In this document: one piece after another, positions 53,427-64,000 of the stretch | Layout: each line of letters opens with the position of its first letter | Numbering within the stretch: the stretch's first letter is position 1 | From: Nematostella vectensis | Lineage: Eukaryota; Cnidaria; Anthozoa; Actiniaria; Edwardsiidae | Assembly: GCF_932526225.1 (NCBI RefSeq) | Contig: NC_064041.1 | Span: 2,492,699-2,556,698, forward strand | Direction of reading: 5' to 3' | Length of the DNA: 64,000 nucleotides | Notes under the pieces: model-generated | Told to the model about the DNA's origin: nothing | Seen by the model: the letters and a program-made list of their open reading frames with translations, nothing else | Database searches by the model: none | Made by a program: the position numbers and the translations under genes

Positions 53427-53554
53427 GTGCACAGTTTTGGAAAGGAACGAGAAAAGTCATGGTTTGCGATGAAGGAGAAGAAGAAATAATTGTGAAGATG
53501 AAGAGAAAGGGAAAACAAAGAAAAACAGCTGTTGACTTTATCAGCACGCTATGA
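53427..53554 (+). CDS. Orphan terminal exon, plus strand
   Basis: Acceptor TTGTTGTACAG then 128 nt (phase 1) to TGA. Encodes AQFWKGTRKVMVCDEGEEEI and KMKRKGKQRKTAVDFISTL. Charged and Lys-rich, no recognised domain. It lies within transposon debris and directly before the RING-like pseudogene; it may belong to the same element. Confidence 0.35.
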
Positions 53555-53668
53555 GAGATATAATAATAATATCACCAAAACCATCTGTAGCTACAGAACA
53601 AGGGGGACTTAACAAAGAAGCAGCGCAAGCACCAGCCAGCAACAAAGAAGCACTTGACGAAAGAATAG

Positions 53669-54007
53669 TACATGCGAGACATAATCAAATGCTCAATTTG
53701 TTTGAGTAACTGCACACTGCCGGCAACAGTTTGTTCTGCATGTTTCAGTGTCATAGGGTGTATGCCTTGCACACTTCAGTGATACGAGTCCCTTCACCCT
53801 GCCTGCCACTTCTGATGCACAAAGAATAAGTATGATATCATTCCTATGGTCCGAGAGCTTGCAAATATCGTTGGTCAAGACCTTCCACCTGAGTCAATTG
53901 ATACAGGCAGCACATCAGTTAACAGTGATGACACCATCCCTTACATAGGAGAACCACCTAGTTTGATATCCTCTGACGATGACTCTGACCTAGTGCAAAT
54001 GATCTAA
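53669..54007 (+). pseudogene. RING-like zinc-finger pseudogene
   Basis: The frame reads MRDIIKCSICLSNCTLPATV, CSACFSVIGCMPCTLQ, stop, YESLHPACHF, stop, then KYDIIPMVRELANIVGQDLP and an acidic tail to TAA. The Cys spacing matches RING-type fingers; both stops fall inside the finger, the first where Trp is usual. Probably an old transposon-associated protein. Confidence 0.5.
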
Positions 54008-54061
54008 GAAGTTCATAGTCTGACCCTACAGCACAAGTTGTAATTTGCTTTAGTAAGCTCA

Positions 54062-54130
54062 ACACTACTACAGTGAGAGCTGAACACTACTACAGTGAGA
54101 GCTGAACACTACTACAGTGAGAGCTGAACA
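54062..54130. repeat. 22-bp repeat, three copies
   Basis: Three tandem copies of gaacactactacagtgagag with ct. Confidence 0.9.
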
Positions 54131-54296
54131 TGTTTATGTTCTTTTGTTGACATTTTGTTAGAATAGCCTTATTCTTGTCTGACAACCATAAGTCAACCAT
54201 AAGTCCCTGTTGAACAGTTTATAAGTGACTAGTGGTTTTTCAGCAGTATAGTAATCAAATTGAAAAAGTAGTCTAATTGTTATTAATATAACAATA

Positions 54297-54394
54297 TAGT
54301 TGATGTTCGCGGGCGTAAATATGTTTTGGGCCCGACTCGAGCTCTGAGCGCTGAGAAGGGCCCAAAACATATTTACGCCCAAGAACATCAACTA
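54297..54394. repeat. 98-bp palindrome
   Basis: Arms tagttgatgttc..gggcgt and aaatatgttttgggccc are matched by their complement after a loop of about 25 bp (cgactcgagctctgagcgct and a few bases). Arms of about 35 bp are near perfect. Confidence 0.85.
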
Positions 54395-54622
54395 CATTAC
54401 TATTATTATAACTTTTTTTTATTATAGCATTAAGCGCAAAAACAAAAATAATATCGGAAAACGCGGATGACTCGCGTGATATTTATTCATTGAAAGTTGT
54501 TATAACATAATTAATAAATACAGCTTCAATTCACTTTACAAACGTTGCTAAATATACACGTGTTTAAGGTTCTTTTTGTAAACGAAACAAATGTTTCAAA
54601 ATATAGAAAGTTTAATGGGATG

Positions 54623-55001
54623 TCACTTGTAGGAACTAAAATTTATTGTGCAATTAGAAAAGTGACAATTTGGTATGAAAGCCTTTGCAGAAGTTAATTC
54701 GGTCGAGGATGAAAAACTTACATTCACTTCCCCTCCTGCCCTAGATAAACTGCCTTGTTTGCAATCATTACTGTTTTCCATCTCAATGGTTTCACTAGAA
54801 GCAAAAGGCACTCGGCGAGAGGTCCTTCTTGTCTTTTGTTTTGACTTCAGCATAGAAACGGCGTAAAATGCCTCCAAGATCCGAGGAGCTGATACTGTGA
54901 AAATCACATTCAACACTTCGCTTCGTGCACCACTCGGTGAACTTTTTCATCGCCCAGGATGTTTGTTTTTTAGTATTTTTGGGAACAGAATCTTCTTCCA
55001 T
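54623..55001 (-). pseudogene. Tyrosine-recombinase-like (Crypton-type) gene fragment
   Basis: From ATG at 55001: PKNTKKQTSWAMKKFTEWC and LGGILRRFYAEVKTKDKK. This N-terminal pattern (N-T-K-K-x-T...W...F...L...L..FYxEV) is typical of Crypton-derived DUF3504 proteins. The next frame (54623-54916) ends AFIPNCHFSNCTINF, resembling their C-termini, so the core may have been deleted. Flanked at 54404 and 55246 by inverted attattataactt/aagttataataat. Confidence 0.5.
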
Positions 55002-56604
55002 TTTTTAAGCTCCATTTTTTAAAGTCGTGTTCAGCCATGTTTTCCTGTTTGTTTTTTGGTAGTTGTCAAAACACAACCAAACACGGCAAGCGATGCGACG
55101 AGCGGTTTGAATGAATTGCGGGAATTCCTGCAATTTCCTCGCCCTCTCATTGGCTTAGAGCAGCGGGCTTAAATATATTAGAGCCCGCCAAAACGTTCAT
55201 TAGAACCCGTATAATACGCCACAATGCTCGCCAAAGTTATAATAATATGTATTGATTGGTACATAATAAAAATAGGCATCAGCAAAACAAAAAAAAGTGG
55301 AAATTTTAATTATACCAAATGTGTATCTGTGATTCTAGAGGGTTCCAGATTTCAAATTTCATGATCCACAAACTATGGGAGTGGTCTACTGGAGATATGC
55401 CCTTTTGGGATAGCAAATATTTGCCAATGGAGTGAGATGTGCCCAAATATGTAGTAAATCATGTTTGGTGCTTGACGGACAGATAATTTAGTGTTTTCTT
55501 TGACTGCCCACATGGAGTTAAAAACAGCTCCGCATCAATTTCAACATATTAATTGTTCTTACAACAGTGGCTGCCAAGTGTGTTATGGGATACATAAATA
55601 AAACATGAACACAGTTAAACTGGACTAGGGCATAATAGTGCTTGTGTAAAAGAAATGTGTAAATTTATAGACTGTCAGTGCATTGATGGTTTCAAATATT
55701 ATTTAACAGCAATCACTTGAGTAATTTGTTGAAATTTCTAACACTAAATTAATATGTCATGGTGACAAGGTTTTGGTCAGGTCTAAATAAGAGAGAATGG
55801 CAGATTCCATTAGGGAACCATCACCATTAACAATATTTTGGAAAATACAGTGAAAGCTAGGGTTATTTTGGAAAAATCGAGCATTCCTCCTTTGCAAATG
55901 CACATTGTGGTTTAAAAGAGGGTCAACACCAAATGAGCAATCTTCTGTGATGCTGCCTCCAGCCTGTCTGTACATCCTAATTGCCTCTTCTACACTTGGT
56001 ATAATACTTGGGTGAAGTATTTTGACTTGATTTGTTCTTTGGGCTACCACAGCTAAGATCTTGCTGTTTCTTTCTAAAGAAAAAAAAAACACTCTTTATT
56101 GCCTTTACAAGGAAGTTTTGCAATTCTCTGCTCCTAAAGCAGGGGAAATAAGGCTGCCATATTTTGAAGATTTAGGGTTGTGATGATATATGGCTAGGAA
56201 GTTGAGGAGACATACCTCCTGCATTCCTGATCTTAAAAAATATTGGTGCTTTTCCATGAAAATTTTCCATGAAAATGAGGTAAAAAGAAAAGGATCCCAT
56301 TTCATCGACACCCCTTAGCTTCTGACAAGATTCTGATTTCTCAATAATTTTTGAAGTACCTTCAATTGGATGTTGGTTCCAAGATGAAACTACTTGCTGC
56401 AGCCCAACCTCTGCCACATTAATAGTTATGTAGGAAACACAGAACTGAACAACAGGATCATGCATGTGTATCAGATATCCATTCTCCATTCCCGAAAGTA
56501 CTTCCTTTATAGGTTAAACAACCCACTGATTAAGTTCAGGCCACTTTCTTTCAGCAGGTAGGTTCTAAGCACAGGAAAAGACATAATTATAGTGACTAAA
56601 CCTA

Positions 56605-56745
56605 CAGGTGCATGCCCAGGATTTGCTAAGGAGGGGTTGCATAGTTATTGGTATCATATGGAAAAGGATCGATAGTATTTTGACACCACTTTTTGGTGGC
56701 CAAGGGGAGAGGGTGCGCACGCAACCTGTGCACCCCCGTGTGTGT
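56605..56745. repeat. Dispersed repeat, inverted copy of 34195-34350
   Basis: Shares ggtatcatatggaaaa and ccactttttgg with the reverse complement of 34195-34350. Confidence 0.55.
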
Positions 56746-57064
56746 ATAAGTACAACATTTATATCATTTCTAATCTAAACAGTGCAGAATTAGGATAATA
56801 GATTGGGTTCTAGTGACAAGCAGCCTAAAACAATTTACAAAAAAACGACTGTAACCAGCAAACTATGTTAAATGTGTGCACTAGCTAGTTGATCTGCCTG
56901 TCTTTAAGTAGACTTTCTTTGTTTTTCTTGTATAAGAGATGCAGTACAAATCTTATTTTTCCATCGTTGTGTTATTGGGGTGGGGGGGGGGGGGGTAAGA
57001 GAGAAATGCCCCCCCAAGGGAATTGAACTATGTTCTAAACTTGCCAAAAGGTTGGTTACCCATT

Positions 57065-57232
57065 CAGAGGGCCGTAGAAGGGGGTGGGGCACTGGGGGAA
57101 CGTGCCCCCCAATATTTTGAAAAATTATAAGGAAATGACCGGTAGGAGCGTGGCTGTGCCCCCCCCCCCACCCAATATTCTCTTCTGTATTGTGCCCCTC
57201 CAATATTTCGAGGCCTGCTACGGCACTAATTT
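57065..57232. repeat. Dispersed repeat, copy 2 of 4425-4565
   Basis: Same order of aaaattataaggaaatg, poly-C and ccaatatttcgagg as 4425-4565. Confidence 0.6.
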
Positions 57233-59466
57233 AGCTGAGGCAAGTTGCCTGTCAGCTAATGATTGTTATATCTATACTTTATGTTCATCACTTGAATCTG
57301 ATTGGGCATGATAAAATATAAATAAAAACCAAGAGACCATGATGTAAGAGAACGAATCCCCCGTATTAGGGTATGTTCCAATGATGACGTACGTGAAAGC
57401 TATTTTTAGAACAAGCAGTTATTTTAAGATACGCCTCTGATTGGCTAGCGATCACGTATCCTAACAACACGAGTCTTACGCGCGATCTCGCGCGATCACA
57501 TCTTGAGCGATGTGAACCGGCAAAGGCTGTTATGGAAATCTTTTTGACTGAAAATACCTTACTTTTTTACGAACGCTGTGAAAATAATCTTTCATAGAGT
57601 ACGCTGGGTCCAATCAACCGTTTCTGGGACATTGAAATGCATAGAGTGCGTGTTTTTAGGCTCTGGGATCAACTTCCCCAGTAAAAGTTTTCACTGTTGA
57701 TTCGCAAATTATAACACAACAATCAATCCTAAATCTGTGTTTACAAAACACAATTCTCTTCCAATTCCCTTTTAATGAAAAAGATACATCCAGAACTTAA
57801 TACCATTATATTCACACCGATATTGTGGTTATCAAGACAAAATAAAACACAAATAAAAGATTTAAAGTCTTTATAATGAAGTACATCTTATTCCAGTGAC
57901 AAGGGTTTCTTGAGTGACCTAATTTCTGAACATTTGCGTGAAGAATTGAAGTTCATCCATCTAAAAATGTTGTAAATCAAAGAAAAATAAAGGCCTTTTT
58001 GTATTAAAATACATAACATACTCTGAGAATGCCTAGGTATTCTATCTCACCGAATTGCAGAGAAAAAGAACTTTTTAGGAGTCTGCACGATGCATCTTGA
58101 ATGAACTCCAAATTCACCGTCTCCCCGACGTCTTCCCGTTCAATTATTTATATAACATTTAGATAAATGAACATTAGATAAATTAACAGATACCAGGACA
58201 CCACCCTATGAGTAGCATTGTGATCATGAGCCTTGAAGAGACGCTAAAAGGATAAAAACAGGTAGCGAACGAAGTAAATAAGTGCAGAGGGAAAACATTT
58301 GTTGTGAAATTGTACTAGCTCGTGGTGCCCATATCCAAATATGGCGCGACGAACCATATATGGATGCTTTGATTGACAAGCTCGCGCAATCTAAAAATAG
58401 CTTTCATGGACGACATCATGGGCCACGGGGATTCGTTCTCTTATATCATGGTCTCTTGTAAAAACTTACCTCTCTAGATCTAGTTTGAAAATAAGGCTCA
58501 CAAGCCAAGTTCCCTCAGTGATTTCTCAAGAGGTTTTGTACAAACAGCATTAAGCATGCTTCTGTTCCATGGTCAACATGCACCATATCTTTTCTGCTCA
58601 ATATAATATCCAAAGGTGTTTTTTCTTCTTTTTTTTTCTTGGCATTAAATCATAATATTTTCTGATTAATTTTCATCTTTCTTACATCCCGGCGATTCAT
58701 TTTATTGAATATAAGCTCTTAATTTTTAGTTGCTTTTTCAGCAAAGATACAAACTTTTATTAGAAATTCGCAAGTATTCGATAAATGAAAATTCGTTGGT
58801 GAAATTTCGCTTTTCGCATCTGCCAAATTTATGAAAATTGCTTGAACAAGGGAATTCTATTTATTCCCTGTATAAGTTTTTTGGAAAAGCAGAATTGCCG
58901 AAACCTACCACTGATTATGATTGTTAGTGTTTTTTCATCATTTCTCGAATAAGGAAACGGTATTTCATAACGACTGATTTTGTTTTTACGACTTATCCGA
59001 ATAAGGAATAGACTATAAAGAGGTTTGTTAGTGTTTGCACATCTTTTTTTCCGTAAAAGGAAATGGAATTTCGTTATTACGATATATTTGAATAAAGATT
59101 TGCGATATTTTCGAATAAAAGAATATAACGTTTGTTAAATACATGAATTTATTGAAATATACAGTTTCTTAAAAAAATAACGTTACAAGTGACACAAGCC
59201 TCCTTAACTATTCCGATCTCGTGTGTAATACATCAATAAGAATAACTGTCTATAAGGAGCTTGTACTTGCTCATTTCCTTATACCAAGGGTATTATGCAA
59301 ATGTATTGTGGTTGAAATTTGAAAATCTTACATATTTAGTTGGAAATATTACACAATGAATAGATTTATTTTAAATAATTTCATTTACATTCACATTTGA
59401 CTCTAAACAGGATTGTTTCGTTTGTGCGCGATACACTATGGAAAAGGAAAGCAGGACTGAATCTCC

Positions 59467-59637
59467 TCAAGAAAATTCTAAAGAACCCTGTTGTTGGTGT
59501 TGCAGCTGTTGACGGGGTTGCAGCTGCTGTTGTTGGTGTTGCTGTACTTGATGTTCTTGTAGAGGTTGCATCGCTGGAGGCTCTTTACGAGGGTTTAGTA
59601 TCTGGTTCATACGCTCATCTTGTACAGATTTAGTTAA
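59467..59637 (-). CDS. Orphan Gln-rich terminal exon, minus strand
   Basis: 171 nt from acceptor TTGTTTTCCAG to TGA, phase 0. Encodes LTKSVQDERMNQILNPRKEP followed by a Gln-rich tail. No domain and no upstream exon recognised. The CAG/CAA tract could be chance. Confidence 0.3.
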   Translation of the reverse strand, partial: LTKSVQDERMNQILNPRKEPPAMQPLQEHQVQQHQQQQLQPRQQLQHQQQGSLEFS

Positions 59638-59639
59638 CT

Positions 59640-60890
59640 GGAAAACAAGCAAAAATGTTTTGGTAGTAAAGAATAATAAACTTTAAAATAATCTTTTTAA
59701 AACACAAAACTGAATTTGTTGGATTTCAATTTTGTACAGATTTAGTTAAAATTCAAAGATCTAGGGGGTCATATTTGGGATATAGTAGAAAATCTGGCAT
59801 GGAGTACTGTATGCGTATCAATAATTTTTGGCATAAGTTCAGGTTACTTTATTCTATTTAGTGTAACACAAAAAGCTCAAAATAAACACTGGTTGGAAAT
59901 GCATAAAAACTAACAATTACGTTTTGGAAAAAAAAAACAAGAATACAGTAGTAGAACAATGTCCATAGTGTGTATCTAAAAAATGGATAAACTTACCCCC
60001 TTTCCCTTGGTTTACCTTTTTGTTCTTTTTAACTGAAAGGTATATTTATTAGACAAATTCAAATCATAAAATCTACAGTATTCATATAGTACGCTTCCAT
60101 GATGATAGAGGATGGTTTAAAAAGTCTATGGGAAATTATTTGACGGATACTACTATTTTTGTGTAACTACAGTAGAACCTACCCACTTTAAATTGGGGGT
60201 ACGAAAATCAAGTTAGAGGATCTATCTATGTGTTTCAATTATCATGTAGGTAATTTATAAATGAATTGATTTGATGCCCATTGCCTTATAGTCGGGTCGC
60301 GCACAAAAAGAGCTCAATCTATACACAGCGGACAAAAGCACCAAACTTGGTATAATTATAGCCTATGAGATGGTTATTAATACTGAGACCGGTGCCCACC
60401 GGTACCATTAGCGGATCCATAGATAAAGAGCAATTCTTTTTTTTAGAAATCTAGGGTTGCGGGTACCCTGTGGTGAGATTTTTATAGCTTTTCATGAGGC
60501 AAAAAAGATGAAAATGAACATATTTGAAAACGATTTCTATCATATAAGCTGTACTCTATCGAATTCCGAACAAAAAAACGTATAAATAGCTATAAAAAGC
60601 TACATTTGAAGAAGAAGGAAATCTACTGGAACCCAGGCTCCGCGCGGCCTTTTTTTTACATCCCTCTTGCTAACATACAAATATTATAATAATATGACTG
60701 ATTTCCGTCCATCAAATAAGCACAATAGGTGGTGCACATGAATTTCACCAGAAATTTTCTTTCAATGAGCTGTCTAAGCGGACAAACACAGATTCGTCAG
60801 GGACAACCGACAACCGACAACCGACAACCGACTCCATCCTCGAGCTGACCGTTGAATTCTGACTGCAGGCACTGTTCTTAGTGAGAGCGT
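59640..60890. other. No gene recognised
   Basis: AT-rich sequence with a partial MITE end near 60172 and a short array of gacaacc units at about 60803-60832 just upstream of the LINE, which may belong to its 5' UTR. Confidence 0.45.
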
Positions 60891-61097
60891 TCAGGATGAT
60901 TTGGTATTGGAAGCTCCTCACTTTTACATTCCTTTGTTTGGTGCTGCGAGGGATAAATGACAGTCATGACAATAGCTCTGTGTTACTCCGAGCTTCAAAT
61001 GACCTAATTATAAATGATACACCGCAATTTCACTTCAGACGACTACACAAATCTACTCCATCGTCGTCCACTGCCCGGCTCGTGTTTGTTTAGACTT

Positions 61098-62469
61098 ACT
61101 TAGAAGCGCCTCCATTGCACTACTACTGGTCTGCCTTTCAAATGACGTCCAGCTTAATCCAGGTCCACAAGCTACAAATCACGCTACTAACGTCCATCTG
61201 CCATGCATTCCACTGTCCAAAAATGGTGTAAGAATATGTCATTGGAACGCGAGGAGCTTCAATAATGATAAATACGAGCAAATAAAAGAAATCCTTACAC
61301 ACCGTCGTACGGAGATTGATGTGATGATTATTACCGAGACATGGCTGAATTCCTCACACACGAACGAAGAATATGGGATCCCTGGATATCATATTGAGCG
61401 GAAAGATAGAACTAGAAAGGGAAGGGGAGGAGTAATGATGTACGTATCTCACGCTATGGCTTATACCCGTTTACCAACTCTAGAATCAAGTGACACAGAG
61501 CTCCTTTGCACTCAAGTGATACACTGCAAGTCCAACTGCCCAATTATTATTGCCGGAGTCTATCGTGTGCCGGATTCAACTGCTGAAATGGATGCTAAGC
61601 TAGAAGGTCTCATAGAAAAAATGTACATTACCAACAAAGAAGCGCTACTACTGGGGGATTTCAACATCAACTTCCTCAAACAGCAAAACCACAAGCATCG
61701 TCTAATCAAGTTCCTCACCAGCCTTGGTTTCACTCAAACCATCAATGAAGTGACTCGTTCAGAGAGCCAGGCTTGCTTGGATCACGTTTACACCAACCAG
61801 CCACAGTGCATCACAAAGACCAAGGTATGCAACACCGGACTATCAGATCATTTACCAGTGTGCGTTGTGCGCAGATACAAAAAGAAACAAGATCGCGCAG
61901 CAGATAAAAACCATGTCTATATTTCCTACCGTGACTGCAAGAAGCTGGATGAGGAGGCCTTCCTAAAAGACCTTGATGAGGCCCCGTGGAGTGTGCTGGA
62001 CACCTTTGATGACCTTGATGACGCTGTGGATTATTGGAATCTGACTTTCCTAAGTATCGCTGATATACATGCTCCTCTTATTAGAAAGCGTGTAAAGAAA
62101 CAAAGCCAACCACAGTGGATGACGCCTGAACTCTACGCAGCCATTAGAGACCGCGACAGGCTGCTAGAGAGAGCCCGAAAGTGTAATAGTGACTCAGATG
62201 CGTGGGAAACTTTTAAATCAACTCGAAATAACGGTTTTCAATCCATCCGAGAAGCTAAACGAAATCATTTCAACAAGTCATTTGAACAGAGTTCAACGGC
62301 AAAGGATTTCTGGAGACATCTAAAAATTGCTATCGGGCAGACATTTAAACCGTCACCTTCGCAACTAAGAGGCAATGCAAGCAAGACACCTACCATCACA
62401 GATCCACGTGAAATAGCTAATGCATTTAACGAGTTTTTTTGTTTCCGTTGCTGCCACCTACAGAAATAG
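61098..62469 (+). pseudogene. LINE endonuclease region
   Basis: Same frame as the 2A-like motif. APE/EEP endonuclease motifs in order: RICHWNARSFNNDKYEQIK (Asn site), IITETWLN (Glu site), RGGVMMYVS, GVYRVPDS, LLGDFNINFL (D-x-N), ACLDHVYTN and LSDHLPV (final D-H). A run of seven T at about 62436 shifts the frame out of FNEFF, ending this frame at 62469. Confidence 0.85.
61144..61167 (+). other. 2A-like motif DVQLNPGP in the LINE
   Basis: Follows a hydrophobic stretch (SIALLLVCLSN) in frame with the endonuclease. The 2A consensus is D-[VI]-E-x-N-P-G-P; here Gln replaces Glu. 2A sequences cause a ribosomal skip before the last Pro and are known from APE-type non-LTR elements. Confidence 0.7.
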
Positions 62470-63808
62470 CAATGTCAACATGAGAACGCTGTCAACTTCA
62501 GATTTCGAAAAGTTAAAAGGGTTTGTTGATAGCAAAATCCCGAGTGGCACTAAATTTGAAATACCCAAAGTCATGCAAGAATTTGTGCAAGGTTATCTTC
62601 TTCAACTACAAACATGTAAAGCCACAGTTTTGGACGGTATAAGTGCTCGCCTTTTAAGGGCTGCAGCCCCAGCCATAGCCCCATCGTTGACTAAGATCAT
62701 CAACCAAAGTATAAAAACTGGACGATTCCCTGCGCGCTGGAAAGAGGCGAAAGTCTGTCCAATATATAAAGCTGGAGACCGCCTGAGTGTTGATAACTAC
62801 CGGCCCGTCAGTATTTTACCTGCCCCGTCCAAAGTTATTGAATGACACATACACGTTTGCTTATATGAACACCTAAACAGCCACAAGCTATTAAGTAGTA
62901 ACCAGTCAGGTTTCCGTCCCTATCACTCGTGCGATACTGCCCTAGTAAAGTTGATTGCTTATCTCATTGGAAATATGGATCAGGGACTAATATCTGGCTT
63001 GAACCTCATAGACTACCGAAAGGCGTTTGATTTAGTAGACCATGACACGCTTATTAAGAAGCTCTCCATATATGGCGTCTCTGGAAAGTCACTAAATTGG
63101 TTCAAGTCTTATCTAGAAGACCGAAAACAGAAAGTCACAATAAGTGGTCAGCTATCAGATTCGCAGCCCATTACTGCAGGCGTTCCCCGGGGCTCGATTT
63201 TAGGTCCCTTAATGTTTATCCTGTTTATTAATGACTTACCACTTGAAGTCTCCAACAGCGCACTCGAGATATATGCAGATGATACAACACAAGTCGCAAG
63301 TGGAAGTAGCGTTAGTGAGGTTGAGTCTATTCTTACTGAAGAGCTAAAAAAGGTTAATGGATGGGCGGATGAAAACAAAATGGTTTTGAACCAAAGCAAA
63401 ACCAAATCAATGCTTATCTGTAGCAAGCCAAAGTTGCGCAAATTGGCAGGAAAGGATTTGACAGTCAACACAGAAAATGGCCAGCTTGAATGTGTCAATG
63501 AAGTTAAACTGCTTGGCATAAGATTAGACAACTCCTTAACCTGGGACAACCACCTCAAGTACATTCACAATAAGATCTCCAAGCGACTAGGCTTGTTAAA
63601 AAGGACAAAGAAATTCCTGTCACTTAAAGCAAGAACCCTGTTCTACCATGCGCTCATACAGCCAATATTAGACTATGGCGCTATCGTCTGGGGCTCGACC
63701 AAAAAGCAACACATCGACGATATGGTCAAGTTCCAGAAACGATGTGCGCGGGTTATCCTCGATAAGAAATGGGATGCACCAGGTTTGGGCCTAAACGTGT
63801 CCTCCTAA
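62470..63808 (+). pseudogene. LINE reverse transcriptase region
   Basis: RT motifs: LDGISARLLR, RWKEAKVCPIYKAGD, NYRPVSILPAPSKVIE, stop TGA (62843-62845), SNQSGFRPYHSCDTALV, LIDYRKAFDLVDH, GVPRGSILGPLMFILFIND, EIYADDTTQVASG (catalytic Y-A-D-D) and EVKLLGIRLDNSLTWDNH. Continuous from 62846 to about 63780, then the family pattern is lost. Confidence 0.88.
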
Positions 63809-64000
63809 GGTTGACGCTAGTACCGTTGGCACTAGAGTTTTTGTACACTTGTTTATAGCAACGTCGAAGGAAAAATCTTCTGTTTGGCAAAGAAATCCCA
63901 GCGGATCCTGCACACAAGCTAGCGTACGCGCATCATTCGGAAAAGTCTCTTTCAGTTTATTTCAGAACCACTTTTTTCCCTTTATTAAAATAACGGTCCG
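63809..64000. other. End of window, LINE 3' flank or rearranged tail
   Basis: No recognised LINE tail, poly(A) or repeat. Element border not determined. Confidence 0.4.

Larger units (their letters stand above)
55757..58930 (-). pseudogene. Integrase-core transposase pseudogene, copy 2 (internally deleted)
   Basis: Minus strand: the 5' flank (58930-58590) is joined directly to the VDHG exon (58587-58478: DMVHVDHGTEACLMLFVQN, stop, ending AGAG|GTAAGT). Then exon 56564-56300 (ERKWPELNQWVV, stop, PIKEVLSGMENGYLIHMHD, VSSWNQHPIEG) and exon 56080-55757 (IIPSVEEAIRMYRQAGGS, FGVDPLLNHN). The N-terminal and HKLHxDQNEK exons kept in copy 1 are gone. The two copies together cover the family's length. 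Confidence 0.7.
60896..63808 (+). mobile_element. CR1-like non-LTR retrotransposon, damaged
   Basis: One element read across several frames: a hydrophobic N-terminus (MIWYWKLLTFTFLCLVLRG), a 2A-like motif, an APE-type endonuclease and a reverse transcriptase with YADD. The frame breaks near 61085 and 62440, has a TGA at 62843, and is lost after 63780. The usual C-terminal region is not recognisable, so the copy is inactive and perhaps 3' truncated. Confidence 0.88.

Overview
The window is intron-rich, AT-rich eukaryotic DNA. Phased exons, consensus GT/AG splice sites, metazoan extracellular domains (astacin, SRCR, discoidin, EGF) and several families of transposon remnants point to an animal. 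The domain combinations and element types fit a cnidarian, probably an anthozoan such as a sea anemone or coral. The species cannot be fixed from the sequence alone.

Two protein-coding genes can be assembled exon by exon, and in both every splice phase agrees. Gene A lies on the minus strand (26064 down to 2121; 21 coding exons, 2724 nt, 907 codons plus stop). It encodes a secreted mosaic protein: signal peptide, an N-terminal beta-sandwich-like region, two discoidin (F5/8 type C) domains, a module with Asp-box-like motifs, a linker, and seven EGF-like domains. Gene B lies on the plus strand (34837-48832; 15 coding exons, 1899 nt, 632 codons plus stop). It encodes a secreted astacin zinc metalloprotease followed by three SRCR domains, with a poly(A) signal 49 nt after the stop. 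The genes are head to head, about 8.8 kb apart. Both products are extracellular and could act in matrix, recognition or secretion biology; no direct functional link is shown.

Layout: 1-2120 holds a tRNA-like sequence and a TTAA-flanked element. 2121-26130 is gene A, with foldback elements, repeat copies and a possible transposon exon in its introns. 26131-34836 is the spacer, with a degenerate RTE-type LINE and a triplicated copy of the gene B promoter and first exon; one copy is split by an 866-bp TA-flanked element. 34837-48900 is gene B, two of whose introns are almost wholly minisatellite. 48930-50105 has two more minisatellites. 50560-59640 is a transposon graveyard: two integrase-core transposase pseudogenes, a tyrosine-recombinase-like fragment, a RING-like pseudogene, palindromes and two orphan terminal exons. 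60896-63808 is a CR1-like non-LTR retrotransposon carrying a 2A-like motif and several disabling lesions.

The least expected pattern is in gene B. At three separate places a small tandem duplication has copied an exon edge with its splice signal (exon 1, the exon 4 acceptor, the exon 13 donor). Two of its introns have also been replaced by long tandem arrays.
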